17,552 nt of DNA from Zhenhengia yiwuensis. GTDB lineage: Bacteria > Bacillota > Clostridia > Lachnospirales > Cellulosilyticaceae. Location: the NCBI RefSeq assembly GCF_014384995.1, contig NZ_JACRSY010000045.1:1-17552 (forward strand), in the 5' to 3' direction. Shown here piece by piece: positions 1 through 7,978 of this stretch (positions within the stretch are counted from its first letter, which is position 1; each line of letters begins with the position of its first letter). The notes beneath the pieces were generated by a model. It ran no database searches. It saw only the letters and a list, made by a program, of their open reading frames with translations, and had not been told where the DNA came from. The translations under genes and the position numbers were made by a program.

Positions 1-51
1 AGAGTATAAGTATTATACTTTTAGGAATACTAATTAAATACTCAAATATTT

Positions 52-168
52 TTGGTGACGATGCGCTTTAGGGAAACACCCGTTCCCATACCGAACACGT
101 AGGTTAAGACTAAAGCGGCTGATGGTACTTGGCTGGAGACGGCCCGGGAGAGTAAGTGGTTGCCAAAT
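52..168 (+). rRNA. rrf: 5S ribosomal RNA
   Basis: 5S rRNA of the large ribosomal subunit, about 117 nt. The ends pair (TTTGGTGAC near 52-59 with GTTGCCAAA near 159-167), and the interior has the conserved loop CCCATACCGAACACG at about 85-100 and the typical GATGGTACTTGG segment near 120-132. The ends are judged from pairing and may be off by a few bases. A tRNA gene follows 5 nt later, so this is the 3' end of an rRNA operon; the 23S gene should lie just left of the window. The 50 bases before it contain a small AT-rich hairpin (AGTATAA/TTATACT, about 3-19), probably part of the 23S-5S spacer. Confidence 0.95.
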
Positions 169-173
169 CCCAT

Positions 174-246
174 GGTCGCTTAGCTCAGCTGGGAGAGCAC
201 CTGCCTTACAAGCAGGGGGTCATAGGTTCGAGCCCTATAGCGACCA
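174..246 (+). tRNA. tRNA-Val (anticodon UAC)
   Basis: A complete 73-nt cloverleaf. The acceptor stem GGTCGCT (174-180) pairs with AGCGACC (239-245) and the discriminator is A246. The D arm is GCTC..GAGC. The anticodon stem CCTGC/GCAGG encloses the loop CTTACAA, giving anticodon TAC for valine. The T arm contains GGTTCGAGCC. The 3' CCA is not encoded (T-run follows), so it must be added by tRNA nucleotidyltransferase. It is co-transcribed with the 5S rRNA. Confidence 0.96.
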
Positions 247-260
247 TTTTTTTATGCCTA

Positions 261-302
261 AAACCTCTAAACTTATTTAAAAAGAAGTTTAGAGGTTTTT
301 TG
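261..302 (+). terminator. Terminator of the rRNA-tRNA operon
   Basis: A 14-bp inverted repeat, AAACCTCTAAACTT (261-274) with AAGTTTAGAGGTTT (285-298), is followed by a run of T. It lies 15 nt after tRNA-Val and before the next gene on the same strand, so it should end rRNA operon transcription. Confidence 0.85.
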
Positions 303-469
303 TTGTATACTTAAATTTATTATAGGAGATACTTTAACAAATTTAAGAAGTAGATTACATGCATAAAAAGTGTTATGATACAAGTTGGGTTTAAAGTAAT
401 CGATAAAATAATTAAGATTTAAATATATACCAATGAACTATATTGACAATAGAGAGGACTTCAAATTTG

Positions 470-2518
470 ATGAATGAAAAAAAATTCTTACCTATTTGTA
501 GAGAAGATATGATAGAACGCGGTTGGGATGAATGTGACTTCGTCCTTGTAACAGCAGATGCTTATGTAGACCATCACAGTTTTGGAACAGCTATTATCTC
601 ACGTGTATTAGAAGATGCAGGTTATAAGGTAGGTATTATTGCACAGCCTAACTGGAAAACAACGGATGACTTTATGAAATTGGGTAAACCAAGACTTGCT
701 TTCCTTGTTAATGGTGGAAATATGGACCCTATGGTTAACCATTACACTGTTTCAAAGCGTATAAGAGAGAAAGATTTATATTCACCAGGTGGGAAAATGG
801 GGCTTAGACCAGACCGTTCTACTATCGTATACTGCAACAAAATCCGTGAAGCTTATAAAGATGTAGATATTGTAATCGGAGGTATTGAAGCAAGCTTACG
901 CCGTTTTGCACATTATGATTACTGGAGTAACAGTGTTCGTAAATCTATTCTTGTAGATAGTGGTGCTGACCTTCTTTTATACGGAATGAGTGAGCGTAAC
1001 ATAGTAGAAGTGGCTAATGCTTTAAATGATGGACTTCGTGCTAAATACATTTCTTTTGTAAATGGGACATGTTATTTAGTTGATGATAAAGATTATGTTT
1101 ATGATTATGTAGAGATTGCTTCATTTAAAGAAGTAAGTGAAGATAAAGTAAAATATGCACAGGCCTTTAAAGTACAGTATCAAGAGCAAGACCCTGTAAC
1201 AGGCAAAACAATTATTCAGAAGCATGGTAATAAATATCTTGTTCAGAATAAACCAGATATGCCTCTTTCTAGGGAAGAGTTAGATAAGGTTTATGGTCTT
1301 CCTTATATGAAAACATATCATCCAATCTATGAAAAAGATGGTGGTATTCCTGCTATTGAAGAGGTTAAGTTTAGTATTGTAAGTTCTAGAGGATGCTTTG
1401 GTAGCTGTCACTTCTGTGCCCTTACATTCCATCAAGGACGTATTGTACAAAGTAGAAGTGAAGAATCTATCCTGAAAGAAGCCGAAGAAATGACACATCT
1501 TCCTGACTTTAAAGGATATATCCATGACGTAGGTGGCCCTACAGCTAACTTTAGGGGACCAGCATGTAAGAAACAACTTAAAGCAGGTGTATGTAAGCAC
1601 AAAGAGTGTCTTGCACCTACATTATGTAAGGCTATGGATGTAGATCATAAGGAGTACTTAGGTGTACTTAGAAAGATGAGAGAAATCCCTAAAGTTAAGA
1701 AAGTATTCGTTCGTTCAGGCCTTCGTTATGATTACATTATGGCTGATAAAGACGATACATTCTTCAGAGAGCTTATTGAGCACCATGTTAGTGGTCAGCT
1801 TAAAGTAGCACCTGAGCATATTTCAGCTAAGGTACTTAAGTATATGGGTAAACCAGCTGGTAAAACTTATGATCAGTTCAGAGAGAAATTCTTTAAGATT
1901 AATGAGCAACTAGGTAAGAAACAATATATTATTCCTTACCTTATGTCTAGTCACCCAGGTAGTACATTAGATACAGCTATTGAGCTTGCAGAATACCTTC
2001 GTGATATTCATTACCAACCAGAACAGGTGCAAGATTTCTATCCTACACCAGGAACACTTTCAACAACTATGTTCTATACAGGTCTTGACCCTATGACAAT
2101 GGAAGAGGTATATATTCCTCGTACTAAAGAAGAAAAAGCAATGCAACGTGCACTTCTTCAATTTAGCAATCCAAAGAAATATGATATTGTATATGATGCT
2201 TTAATGAAAGCAGGTAGACAAGACCTCATTGGATATGGTCCAAAATGTCTGATTAGACCACGTGAAGACCGCTTCGGTAAAGGTCCTAAAGCACATGGCA
2301 ATATAGGTAGAGGAAAAGACTCTAGGGGGAAAAATAGCACATCTCGAGATGCTAAAGGTGGTAAAGGTAAAAATGCCAATAGCAGAAATACAGAGCATAG
2401 AAATGCAAGTGGTAAAGCAGTAAAGGGTAGAACAACTAGTAGTCGCCATACAGGAGCTATAAATAGTTCTACTAAAAACCGTAAAGGCTCTGTAGCAAAA
2501 GGTAGAAAGTTCAAATAG
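470..2518 (+). CDS. YgiQ family radical SAM protein
   Basis: A 682-residue protein of the YgiQ (UPF0313) family of radical SAM enzymes, whose substrate is unknown. An N-terminal cobalamin-binding-like region (DYVDHHSFGTAIISRVLED type, about residues 25-120) precedes the radical SAM core. The iron-sulphur cluster motif CxxxCxxC is at Cys309, Cys313 and Cys316 (SRGCFGSCHFCAL). The family's C-terminal domain follows, then about 70 residues that are almost only Lys, Arg, Gly, Ser and Asn, probably disordered and able to contact nucleic acid. The frame extends back to a TTG at 443, but AGAGAGG at 451-457 supports a start at ATG 470 or the adjacent TTG 467. An epimerase gene follows 27 nt later and is probably co-transcribed. 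The family call is firm; the reaction is not known. Confidence 0.93.
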   Translation: MNEKKFLPICREDMIERGWDECDFVLVTADAYVDHHSFGTAIISRVLEDAGYKVGIIAQPNWKTTDDFMKLGKPRLAFLVNGGNMDPMVNHYTVSKRIREKDLYSPGGKMGLRPDRSTIVYCNKIREAYKDVDIVIGGIEASLRRFAHYDYWSNSVRKSILVDSGADLLLYGMSERNIVEVANALNDGLRAKYISFVNGTCYLVDDKDYVYDYVEIASFKEVSEDKVKYAQAFKVQYQEQDPVTGKTIIQKHGNKYLVQNKPDMPLSREELDKVYGLPYMKTYHPIYEKDGGIPAIEEVKFSIVSSRGCFGSCHFCALTFHQGRIVQSRSEESILKEAEEMTHLPDFKGYIHDVGGPTANFRGPACKKQLKAGVCKHKECLAPTLCKAMDVDHKEYLGVLRKMREIPKVKKVFVRSGLRYDYIMADKDDTFFRELIEHHVSGQLKVAPEHISAKVLKYMGKPAGKTYDQFREKFFKINEQLGKKQYIIPYLMSSHPGSTLDTAIELAEYLRDIHYQPEQVQDFYPTPGTLSTTMFYTGLDPMTMEEVYIPRTKEEKAMQRALLQFSNPKKYDIVYDALMKAGRQDLIGYGPKCLIRPREDRFGKGPKAHGNIGRGKDSRGKNSTSRDAKGGKGKNANSRNTEHRNASGKAVKGRTTSSRHTGAINSSTKNRKGSVAKGRKFK

Positions 2519-2545
2519 TTTTGATAGAAAGAGGTAGGGGATAAA

Positions 2546-3412
2546 ATGAAAATCTTAATGTTAGGTGGAACGAGGTTTTTTGGTAAACAAGCTGTACAGG
2601 CTCTTATTAAAAGAGGCTATGAAGTTACTATTGCAACGAGGGGACAACAAGCAGATGAGTTTGGTGATGAGGTTCAGCGCATTATACTGGATCGTACAGA
2701 TAGGACTTCATTAGAAAAGGCTTTAGAAGGATTAACGTTTGACGTGGTGTATGATAATATTTGTTATGCGCCTAATGAAGCCAAAGCATTACTGGAAGTA
2801 ATGGAAGGTAGAATGGGTAAATATATTGTAACCTCTTCACTAGCTGTATATAGTGAAGGCGAGCATTTAACTGAAGAGTACTTTGACCCTTATCACTATC
2901 CTATTGTATACGGTAATAGAAATGATTTCTCTTATGCAGAAGGTAAGAGACTTATAGAGGCAGTAATTTATCAAGAATTTAAGGTGCCCGCTATCGCAGT
3001 ACGTTTTCCAGTAGTAATTGGTACACATGATTATACAAGAAGATTAGTTTTCTATGTAGAGCATACTTACAATGAAACACCTTATACAGCATTAAGATAT
3101 GATGAGCCTATGTGCTTTATAACAGAAGAAGAGGCTGGAGAATTTTTAGCATTACTAGCGAAAGCAGACTTTGTAGGGCCTATTAATGCAGCTACAAATG
3201 GGAGTATTACTGTTAAAGAGATTATTGAAATGATTGAAGCAAAAGCTCATAAGAAAGCAAACTTAGTAGAATCAAGTTCACATATAGGAACATATAGTGA
3301 TTTTAGCAATGTAACTTTAGATTGTCATAAGGCTGTGGCATTAGGAATGCGTTTTAGAGAAGTACATGAGGCATTTGATGAAGTGATAACTTATGACCTT
3401 GCACATCTATAA
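2546..3412 (+). CDS. NAD-dependent epimerase/dehydratase (extended SDR)
   Basis: A 288-residue short-chain dehydrogenase/reductase of the extended or atypical type. The nucleotide-binding glycine motif is at the very N terminus (GGTRFFG, residues 7-13), and the catalytic Tyr-x-x-x-Lys is SYAEGKR with Tyr130 and Lys134, preceded by the serine stretch YIVTSS. Such proteins act on nucleotide sugars or are NAD(P)-dependent reductases; the substrate cannot be deduced. A strong ribosome binding site, AGAGGTAGGGG, lies before ATG 2546. It directly follows the YgiQ-type gene, with no terminator between, and its transcript ends at the hairpin at 3419-3466. Confidence 0.88.
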   Translation: MKILMLGGTRFFGKQAVQALIKRGYEVTIATRGQQADEFGDEVQRIILDRTDRTSLEKALEGLTFDVVYDNICYAPNEAKALLEVMEGRMGKYIVTSSLAVYSEGEHLTEEYFDPYHYPIVYGNRNDFSYAEGKRLIEAVIYQEFKVPAIAVRFPVVIGTHDYTRRLVFYVEHTYNETPYTALRYDEPMCFITEEEAGEFLALLAKADFVGPINAATNGSITVKEIIEMIEAKAHKKANLVESSSHIGTYSDFSNVTLDCHKAVALGMRFREVHEAFDEVITYDLAHL

Positions 3413-3418
3413 AATAAT

Positions 3419-3466
3419 AAAAGGCTGGTATAGCCCCTTTTTAAGGAGGTTATACCAGCCTTTTAA
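3419..3466. terminator. Bidirectional terminator between convergent genes
   Basis: A 14-bp inverted repeat, AAAAGGCTGGTATA (3419-3432) with TATACCAGCCTTTT (3451-3464), lies between the epimerase gene (+) and the L,D-transpeptidase gene (-). A-rich and T-rich flanks allow use on both strands. The AAGGAGG in its loop region looks like a ribosome binding site but no coding frame follows. Confidence 0.85.
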
Positions 3467-3470
3467 ATGA

Positions 3471-4691
3471 CTAATCAATAAATACACGTGTGCCGCTTAT
3501 CATATTATTATAGAGCCATTCACTATTTTCTACAGAAAGCCTAATGCAGCCAGCGGAGGCAGGTGTACCTAATTCACCCTTACCTTTAAGAAGATAGGTA
3601 CCAGATTTATCAAACATAACAGAATGATAGAGATAAGTCGTACCGATAAATCCAAAGGCATTTTTACATCTATAGCCTTTTTCTACACCAAAATAAGGCA
3701 CTTTATAAGTAAGCTCAAAGGTACCTTTAGGCGTAGGAGAATGAGACTTACCGGTAGAGCAAAGAAAATGTTTAATCAGCTTCCAATTCCCTTTACTCCC
3801 TTCAAAAATATAGGTTCTTTGTCTAGCTGTATTAGTCCAAATAAGATAAGGCGTTTTGCTAGAAAGGCCAGATTGATTAATTGTATCTTCTGCCCATATA
3901 AGTGTACCTATATCAATAGGATCCCCTAAACTAGCCAGATAATCTGTATTTTGTGCCAAGCTATAGCGCTCAAATAAGCGTGTATTAATTTGGCCAAACA
4001 TGTTTTCATTAGTGTAGTTTAGTTCATAACCTTCTGCCTTTGTGATAACTGTTGAAAGATATTTTTTTGAAGCATGCAATGTATTAGCAGGGCGTGTAAT
4101 CGTTTCAAGAGGTTTTAAATCATAATGGCTAGGTTGATAAGTGAAACCATTATCCCAGTAAAGGTCAACAACAGATAAGCTAACAGGTGTAGGAAGATCA
4201 TTAGTAATTTGATCAAGAGTGGCAGAGATATGTAGAGGTTCTTTGGGAATCATTTTATAAGAGGTACCATTTATTTCAATATGATAAAGCTCACGGAGTG
4301 CTCCGATAGGAATGAGGACATTATCTTGCGAATCAATACCGTGTGTTTTAAAGTTATTAATCCAAATATCATGTTCATAGAGTGAGTAGTATTGATGGAT
4401 TAAAGGGACATCAGAGAGTGTAGCTTGGGTAGTAGGAAATTCATTAGAAGTAACCTTTATGATACCAGTTTGAGAATCATAATGAACATTTAAGCCTATT
4501 TCACGTAGTCTAAAGAGAGGTACATATTTACTACCTAATACATCATAAGTTTCTATATGTATATCATTAAAATCTAATGTAATATTACTTGCTTCAAGCT
4601 GGCCTAAGTAATGGGAAGAAGTAGGTTCAGTGGCTGTAATAGGAACGGCAATTAGACAAAACAAGAATAGAATAGTTAATAATTTTTTCAT
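3471..4691 (-). CDS. Secreted L,D-transpeptidase (YkuD domain) with stalk domain
   Basis: A 406-residue exported protein predicted to cross-link or modify peptidoglycan by L,D-transpeptidation. It has a signal peptide (MKKLLTILFLFCLIAVPITA, cleavage likely near residue 20). Residues about 30-150 resemble the copper amine oxidase N-terminal 'stalk' domain common in clostridial wall proteins (YVPLFRLREIGL and a second match, LIPIGALREL). The C-terminal YkuD domain (about 285-406) ends in GTPASAGCIRLS with catalytic Cys382; His356 in LYHSV is the likely partner. The longer frame starts at 4787, but AAAAGGAGTGTT directly precedes ATG 4691 and a signal peptide begins there, so I chose it. Monocistronic, convergent with the epimerase gene. 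Confidence 0.9.
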   Translation of the reverse strand: MKKLLTILFLFCLIAVPITATEPTSSHYLGQLEASNITLDFNDIHIETYDVLGSKYVPLFRLREIGLNVHYDSQTGIIKVTSNEFPTTQATLSDVPLIHQYYSLYEHDIWINNFKTHGIDSQDNVLIPIGALRELYHIEINGTSYKMIPKEPLHISATLDQITNDLPTPVSLSVVDLYWDNGFTYQPSHYDLKPLETITRPANTLHASKKYLSTVITKAEGYELNYTNENMFGQINTRLFERYSLAQNTDYLASLGDPIDIGTLIWAEDTINQSGLSSKTPYLIWTNTARQRTYIFEGSKGNWKLIKHFLCSTGKSHSPTPKGTFELTYKVPYFGVEKGYRCKNAFGFIGTTYLYHSVMFDKSGTYLLKGKGELGTPASAGCIRLSVENSEWLYNNMISGTRVFID

Positions 4692-4856
4692 TAGAACACT
4701 CCTTTTAATTTTGAGATTAAATGTATCTATAATATATATTGAGGTTGAAAAATATTTATACGTAAAATAGTATTTAAATATAGCCATAAGTTAAAAGAAA
4801 TGATATACTAATATTAATTAAATAATAATTTTTATTATATAGATGGAGGATTTAGC

Positions 4857-5264
4857 ATGAAAAAATACTTTAACGCATCTATGGCTTATCTGATTCTTGG
4901 CCTTATTGCAGGTGTATTTTATAGAGAGTTTACAAGAATGGCAGAATTTACAGGTCAAACTGTTTTAAAGGGTCTTCATACACATATTCTTGTATTAGGT
5001 TTCTTATTCTTTATCATTGTACTTTTACTTGATAAAAACTTTGGCTTCTCTAAAATGAAAGGAAGCAAAGCATGGTTTATCAGTTATAACGTGTCTATGG
5101 TGTATTTTATTGCAACAATGGTAGCAAGAGGGATTGCTCAGGTGAGAGGGATTGAAGTGAGTGGTCTTAGCCATATAGCAGGTCTTGCACATGCTTTATT
5201 TGGAGCAGCGCTTGTATGGTTCATTATTATTGGAAATAAAATGCTTAAAGAGCAAGCAGAATAA
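4857..5264 (+). CDS. DUF2871 family small membrane protein
   Basis: A 135-residue integral membrane protein with four predicted helices (about 7-25, 38-58, 70-90 and 103-127). Histidines sit at or near the membrane face (LHTHILVLGF and LSHIAGLAHALFG), which suggests metal or heme binding, though that is inference. Sequence and size fit the DUF2871 family, whose function is unknown. Start ATG 4857 follows GGAGG at about 4844-4848. It is a single-gene unit, divergent from the L,D-transpeptidase gene, and ends at the hairpin at 5281-5314. Confidence 0.8.
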   Translation: MKKYFNASMAYLILGLIAGVFYREFTRMAEFTGQTVLKGLHTHILVLGFLFFIIVLLLDKNFGFSKMKGSKAWFISYNVSMVYFIATMVARGIAQVRGIEVSGLSHIAGLAHALFGAALVWFIIIGNKMLKEQAE

Positions 5265-5280
5265 TAGCAAAAGAATAACA

Positions 5281-5314
5281 AAAGGAGTATTGCCAAATGG
5301 CAATACTCCTTTTT
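5281..5314. terminator. Bidirectional terminator
   Basis: AAAGGAGTATTGCC (5281-5294) pairs perfectly with GGCAATACTCCTTT (5299-5312) around the loop AAAT, with an A-run before and a T-run after. It serves both the DUF2871 gene (+) and the nucleoside transporter gene (-). Confidence 0.9.
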
Positions 5315-5331
5315 GATTGTAGCATTACAAT

Positions 5332-6510
5332 TTAGAACAACATACCTACAATGGCTGCTGTAATAAGTGTTGTTAGTGTACCAGCAAGAAGCGCCTTAAG
5401 TCCAAATCCGGATACTTCAGGGCTACGACTTGGGCAGAAAGATTTGAAACCAGCTACAGCTATACCGATGGAGCTAAAGTTTGCAAAGTTACAAAGGGCT
5501 ACAGATAGAACAGCTTGAGTTCTAGGAGAAAGCGTATGCAGTAATGTCCCTAATTCTGTAAAGGCAACAAATTCATTCATCGCAATTTTTGTTCCTATAA
5601 GTGTAGCAAAAGGTTCGATTTCACCTTTTGGAATACCAAAGAGCCATGCCAAAGGTGTAAAGATAAAGCCTAGTATAGAGCTGAAAGATAGACCTACAAA
5701 GGCTAAAATATAATTAAGTAAAGCAATAAGTCCTAGAAAGGCAATGAGTACAGCAGCTACATTAAAGGCAAGCTGTAAGCCTTGAATAGCACCATCACCA
5801 ATAGCTTCGAAAAGGTTAGAAGACTCAGATCCTTCAATTTCAATATTGTTTGTACGACTTACTTCTGTTTCTGGAATAATAATTTTAGAAATAAGAAGTG
5901 TAGCAAAAGGAACAGTAGCCATAGCAATAAGGAGATATTTCATATCAATCCCCATAAGGACATAACCACCAATAACCGATACGGATACAGAGGAGAAGCC
6001 CCCAGCAACAACTGCAAATAACTCACTACGTGTTAAATCAGGTAAGAAAGGCCTTGTAAGGAGAGGTGCCTCTGTTGTACCTAAAAAAGAGTTTCCGACA
6101 GAACAGAAAGTCTCTACTTCTGTTGTATCTAAAATCCAAGCTATTGCTTTTCCTAGGTATTTTACAAGGAATGGAATAACTCTTAAGTAATAGAGAACAG
6201 AAATAAGCGCACTTGTAAAAGCAATAAGAGCTAGAACATTAAAGGCGAAGATAAAATTATTAGTAACGAGGTCCCCAAATACAAAGGCAAGTCCTTCATT
6301 ACCAAAGGAGAGTACTTTTACTACAACATTAGCTACAGATTCAAGGATATACCTACCTACAGGTACCCTAAGTACAAAGAGAATGAGAAGAATCTGAACT
6401 CCAAGTGCAGTAAAAATTGTTCTAAAAGAAATTGCTTTCCTATTTTCAGAAAAAAGGTATGCAATAGCTAATAGGACTAAAATACTTATAATGCCAGAAA
6501 AAATATACAT
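5332..6510 (-). CDS. nupC: NupC-family concentrative nucleoside transporter
   Basis: A 392-residue membrane transporter of the CNT (NupC) family, which imports nucleosides with a proton or sodium ion. It is hydrophobic throughout with the family layout: N-terminal helices (residues 1-75), a central gate region containing NSFLGTTEAPLLTRPFL, and a C-terminal domain containing GTKIAMNEFVAF. Both blocks line the nucleoside and cation site in this family. Full length for the family. ATG 6510 is preceded by AAGGGAG. The upstream TetR gene is separated by a hairpin at 6587-6613, so this gene is probably transcribed on its own. The symbol reflects family membership; substrate preference is unknown. 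Confidence 0.9.
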   Translation of the reverse strand: MYIFSGIISILVLLAIAYLFSENRKAISFRTIFTALGVQILLILFVLRVPVGRYILESVANVVVKVLSFGNEGLAFVFGDLVTNNFIFAFNVLALIAFTSALISVLYYLRVIPFLVKYLGKAIAWILDTTEVETFCSVGNSFLGTTEAPLLTRPFLPDLTRSELFAVVAGGFSSVSVSVIGGYVLMGIDMKYLLIAMATVPFATLLISKIIIPETEVSRTNNIEIEGSESSNLFEAIGDGAIQGLQLAFNVAAVLIAFLGLIALLNYILAFVGLSFSSILGFIFTPLAWLFGIPKGEIEPFATLIGTKIAMNEFVAFTELGTLLHTLSPRTQAVLSVALCNFANFSSIGIAVAGFKSFCPSRSPEVSGFGLKALLAGTLTTLITAAIVGMLF

Positions 6511-6586
6511 ACAAATCTCCCTTCTTATAGAGAATAAAATACCTATCTAAAGAAGTATTTTTACCCAAAAGGAAGAGAATTATTAA

Positions 6587-6613
6587 AAAAAGACTAACCT
6601 AGTTAGTCTTTTT
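6587..6613 (-). terminator. Terminator overlapping the stop codon of the downstream TetR gene
   Basis: A perfect 12-bp stem, AAAAAGACTAAC (6587-6598) with GTTAGTCTTTTT (6602-6613), encloses a 3-nt loop (6599-6601) that is itself the TAG stop codon read on the minus strand. On the minus strand it is followed by a T-run. The last four codons (Lys-Lys-Thr-Asn) form one arm of the stem. Confidence 0.85.
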
Positions 6614-7174
6614 ATTTTTGTATAGAAGTCTTTTTAATATAAGATTAAAATAGCGATAATCATGTTCATCCTTCTGAAGCATTAAGAGAAAATTAGAAAG
6701 GATAAAATTCATAACACGTTTAGGGCCTAATATACCATAAATAGTAGGATTAAACTCACCTTTATGTCCATCAATAATCTCTTCAAGAACTTGTAAGAAG
6801 TGTGCCATATATTCTAGATCATCATTTTCAGATAGATTAAGGTCAGGAAAAGATGAAAGGTCTTTTAGCCACGTTTCACGTAAAGGTGCTAAGTAATCTC
6901 TCATATAAAAATAAAGTACTTCAAACTGTTTATAGAAATCAAGTTCAGGGTCAAGCGCATGATGAAAGGTTTTGAAGGCTTCATTCCAGAAAGCATTCGT
7001 AATTGCATAGGTAAGATCTGCCTTACCAGGAAAATAGTTATAAATAGTACCTAAGGCTACACCGCCTTCACTTGCCACTTTACGCATATTAATAGAATCA
7101 AGACCTTCTTTAACTGCAAGGGCCATACCAGTAGAGACAATAGTAGCCTTAGGATTTTCAAGTGCACGAGCCAC
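6599..7174 (-). CDS. TetR/AcrR family transcriptional regulator (paralog B)
   Basis: A 191-residue TetR-type repressor with an N-terminal helix-turn-helix (about residues 10-55, core INMRKVASEGGVALGTIYNY) and an all-helical ligand-binding region. The frame reaches back to 7225, but I place the start at GTG 7174: AGAGGTGG lies just upstream, and the product then aligns from residue 1 with the neighbouring regulator at 7979-8554 (MARALENP vs MSRVIENP) at the same length. The pair are clear paralogs, sharing IYNY, LDF, LYFY, LDLSS and SLLKR-like blocks. It is the last gene of the three-gene module and has its own promoter with an operator-like site. Confidence 0.88.
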   Translation of the reverse strand: MARALENPKATIVSTGMALAVKEGLDSINMRKVASEGGVALGTIYNYFPGKADLTYAITNAFWNEAFKTFHHALDPELDFYKQFEVLYFYMRDYLAPLRETWLKDLSSFPDLNLSENDDLEYMAHFLQVLEEIIDGHKGEFNPTIYGILGPKRVMNFILSNFLLMLQKDEHDYRYFNLILKRLLYKNKKTN

Positions 7175-7192
7175 ATGACCACCTCTTTTGTA

Positions 7193-7207
7193 AGAAACTA
7201 TGTTCAT
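7193..7207 (-). promoter_or_regulatory. Degenerate TetR operator at paralog B
   Basis: The 15-bp stretch AGAAACTATGTTCAT matches the perfect palindrome at 8572-8586 at 13 of 15 positions; one half-site is intact and the other has two changes. It begins directly after the -10 element of the gene's promoter, at the expected transcription start, so a bound repressor would block initiation. Inferred from sequence comparison only. Confidence 0.6.
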
Positions 7208-7236
7208 ATTGTAAAATATTTCCATAATTTGGTCAA
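7208..7236 (-). promoter_or_regulatory. Promoter of TetR paralog B
   Basis: Read on the minus strand: -35 TTGACC (7236-7231), a 17-nt spacer, -10 TACAAT (7213-7208). Both boxes are five of six to the housekeeping consensus. The start codon lies 34 nt beyond the -10. A separate promoter means this regulator need not depend on read-through from the membrane protein gene. Confidence 0.7.
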
Positions 7237-7252
7237 TGGGATTATGCTAGAT

Positions 7253-7918
7253 TTATGAGTTTTTTCTGAAATATCTATAACCGATGAGTACAATCCAAAC
7301 ATAAGCTAATGTTTTAGGAATCATAAGCATACCTACAATACGTATTGTAGTGCCCCATAAAACAACTGGTACATAGAAAGCAAAAGATAAGAATACGGCA
7401 ATGGCCATATAAATATAATCTTTATCGTTATGTACTTTAGCTTCTTTATACATAATATATATCATAATGATACCCATAATAGCAAAAGGAATATTACGGT
7501 AGATCCCCCAGCTGATAGGTGCATTATAGTTAAGCCAATCATTACCTGGGAAGAAGCAGAGAATAATACGTACTAGAGCTAAAAGATAGATAGTAAGTGT
7601 TAAAAGTTTAGTTTCTTCTTTTGTTTTGTTAAAACGTACCTGCCAAATTTTATAAAGAATAACATAAAAGATAGTCATAGTAATAGAAGTAATAAATTTA
7701 CCTATACCTAATGCAGCTGCATTAGCTTCAAGTCCTGTTGTAAGTAAGCCATAGGCTCTAGGAACAAGATGGAAGGAGTCTCCAGCTCCTAATAGAACAG
7801 ACATATAGCCGAATAATTTTATATACTTATCTTTACCTTTTAAAATCATTTGAAAACCAAGGATAATAACAGTAGATAAGTAAACCACATCAAAAAGTGT
7901 TTCCATAATAGCTTGCAT
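7253..7918 (-). CDS. Seven-helix integral membrane protein, family not recognised
   Basis: A 221-residue protein with seven predicted membrane helices (about residues 5-25, 31-50, 71-92, 103-122, 139-158, 168-189 and 196-217). There is no signal peptide and no transporter motif I recognise. Polar residues lie within or beside helices: GAGDSFHLVPR after helix 2, ISWGIYRNIPF before helix 5, and a buried Arg in ALVRIILCFF. Start ATG 7918 has a GGAGG ribosome binding site (7926-7930). It lies between two paralogous TetR genes (61 and 78 nt away) and has a perfect operator palindrome in its 5' region, so it is probably the regulated effector of the module. Function unknown. Confidence 0.8.
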   Translation of the reverse strand: MQAIMETLFDVVYLSTVIILGFQMILKGKDKYIKLFGYMSVLLGAGDSFHLVPRAYGLLTTGLEANAAALGIGKFITSITMTIFYVILYKIWQVRFNKTKEETKLLTLTIYLLALVRIILCFFPGNDWLNYNAPISWGIYRNIPFAIMGIIMIYIMYKEAKVHNDKDYIYMAIAVFLSFAFYVPVVLWGTTIRIVGMLMIPKTLAYVWIVLIGYRYFRKNS

Positions 7919-7939
7919 AATAAAACCTCCATTCAGTAT

Positions 7940-7952
7940 TGAACAATGTTCA
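7940..7952. promoter_or_regulatory. TetR operator palindrome upstream of the membrane protein gene
   Basis: TGAAC (7940-7944), AAT, GTTCA (7948-7952): a perfect inverted repeat identical in both arms to the site at TetR paralog A. It lies 22-34 nt upstream of the membrane protein's start codon. A possible minus-strand promoter, TTTACA (7967-7962) with a 17-nt spacer and a weak -10 TTCAAT (7944-7939), would place the site in the spacer and over the -10. The promoter reading is weaker than at the two TetR genes. Confidence 0.65.
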
Positions 7953-7978
7953 TTTGAGGGTGTAAAAGAAGGGCCCTA

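Noticed and set aside
443..469. TTG start at 443 for the YgiQ-type gene, and TTGACA at 443-448 as its -35 box
   Set aside because: No ribosome binding site lies before 443, while AGAGAGG lies before 467-470. No -10 sits 16-18 nt after the TTGACA.
2158..2514. Minus-strand frames opposite the end of the YgiQ-type gene
   Set aside because: Leu/Pro-rich products are the mirror of a Lys/Gly/Ser-rich tail; there is no start signal and no family likeness.
3441..3456. AAGGAGGT as a ribosome binding site
   Set aside because: It lies inside the bidirectional terminator and no plus-strand frame follows it.
4692..4787. 32-residue N-terminal extension of the L,D-transpeptidase
   Set aside because: The extension is AT-rich noncoding-like sequence; ATG 4691 has AAAAGGAG upstream and opens a normal signal peptide.
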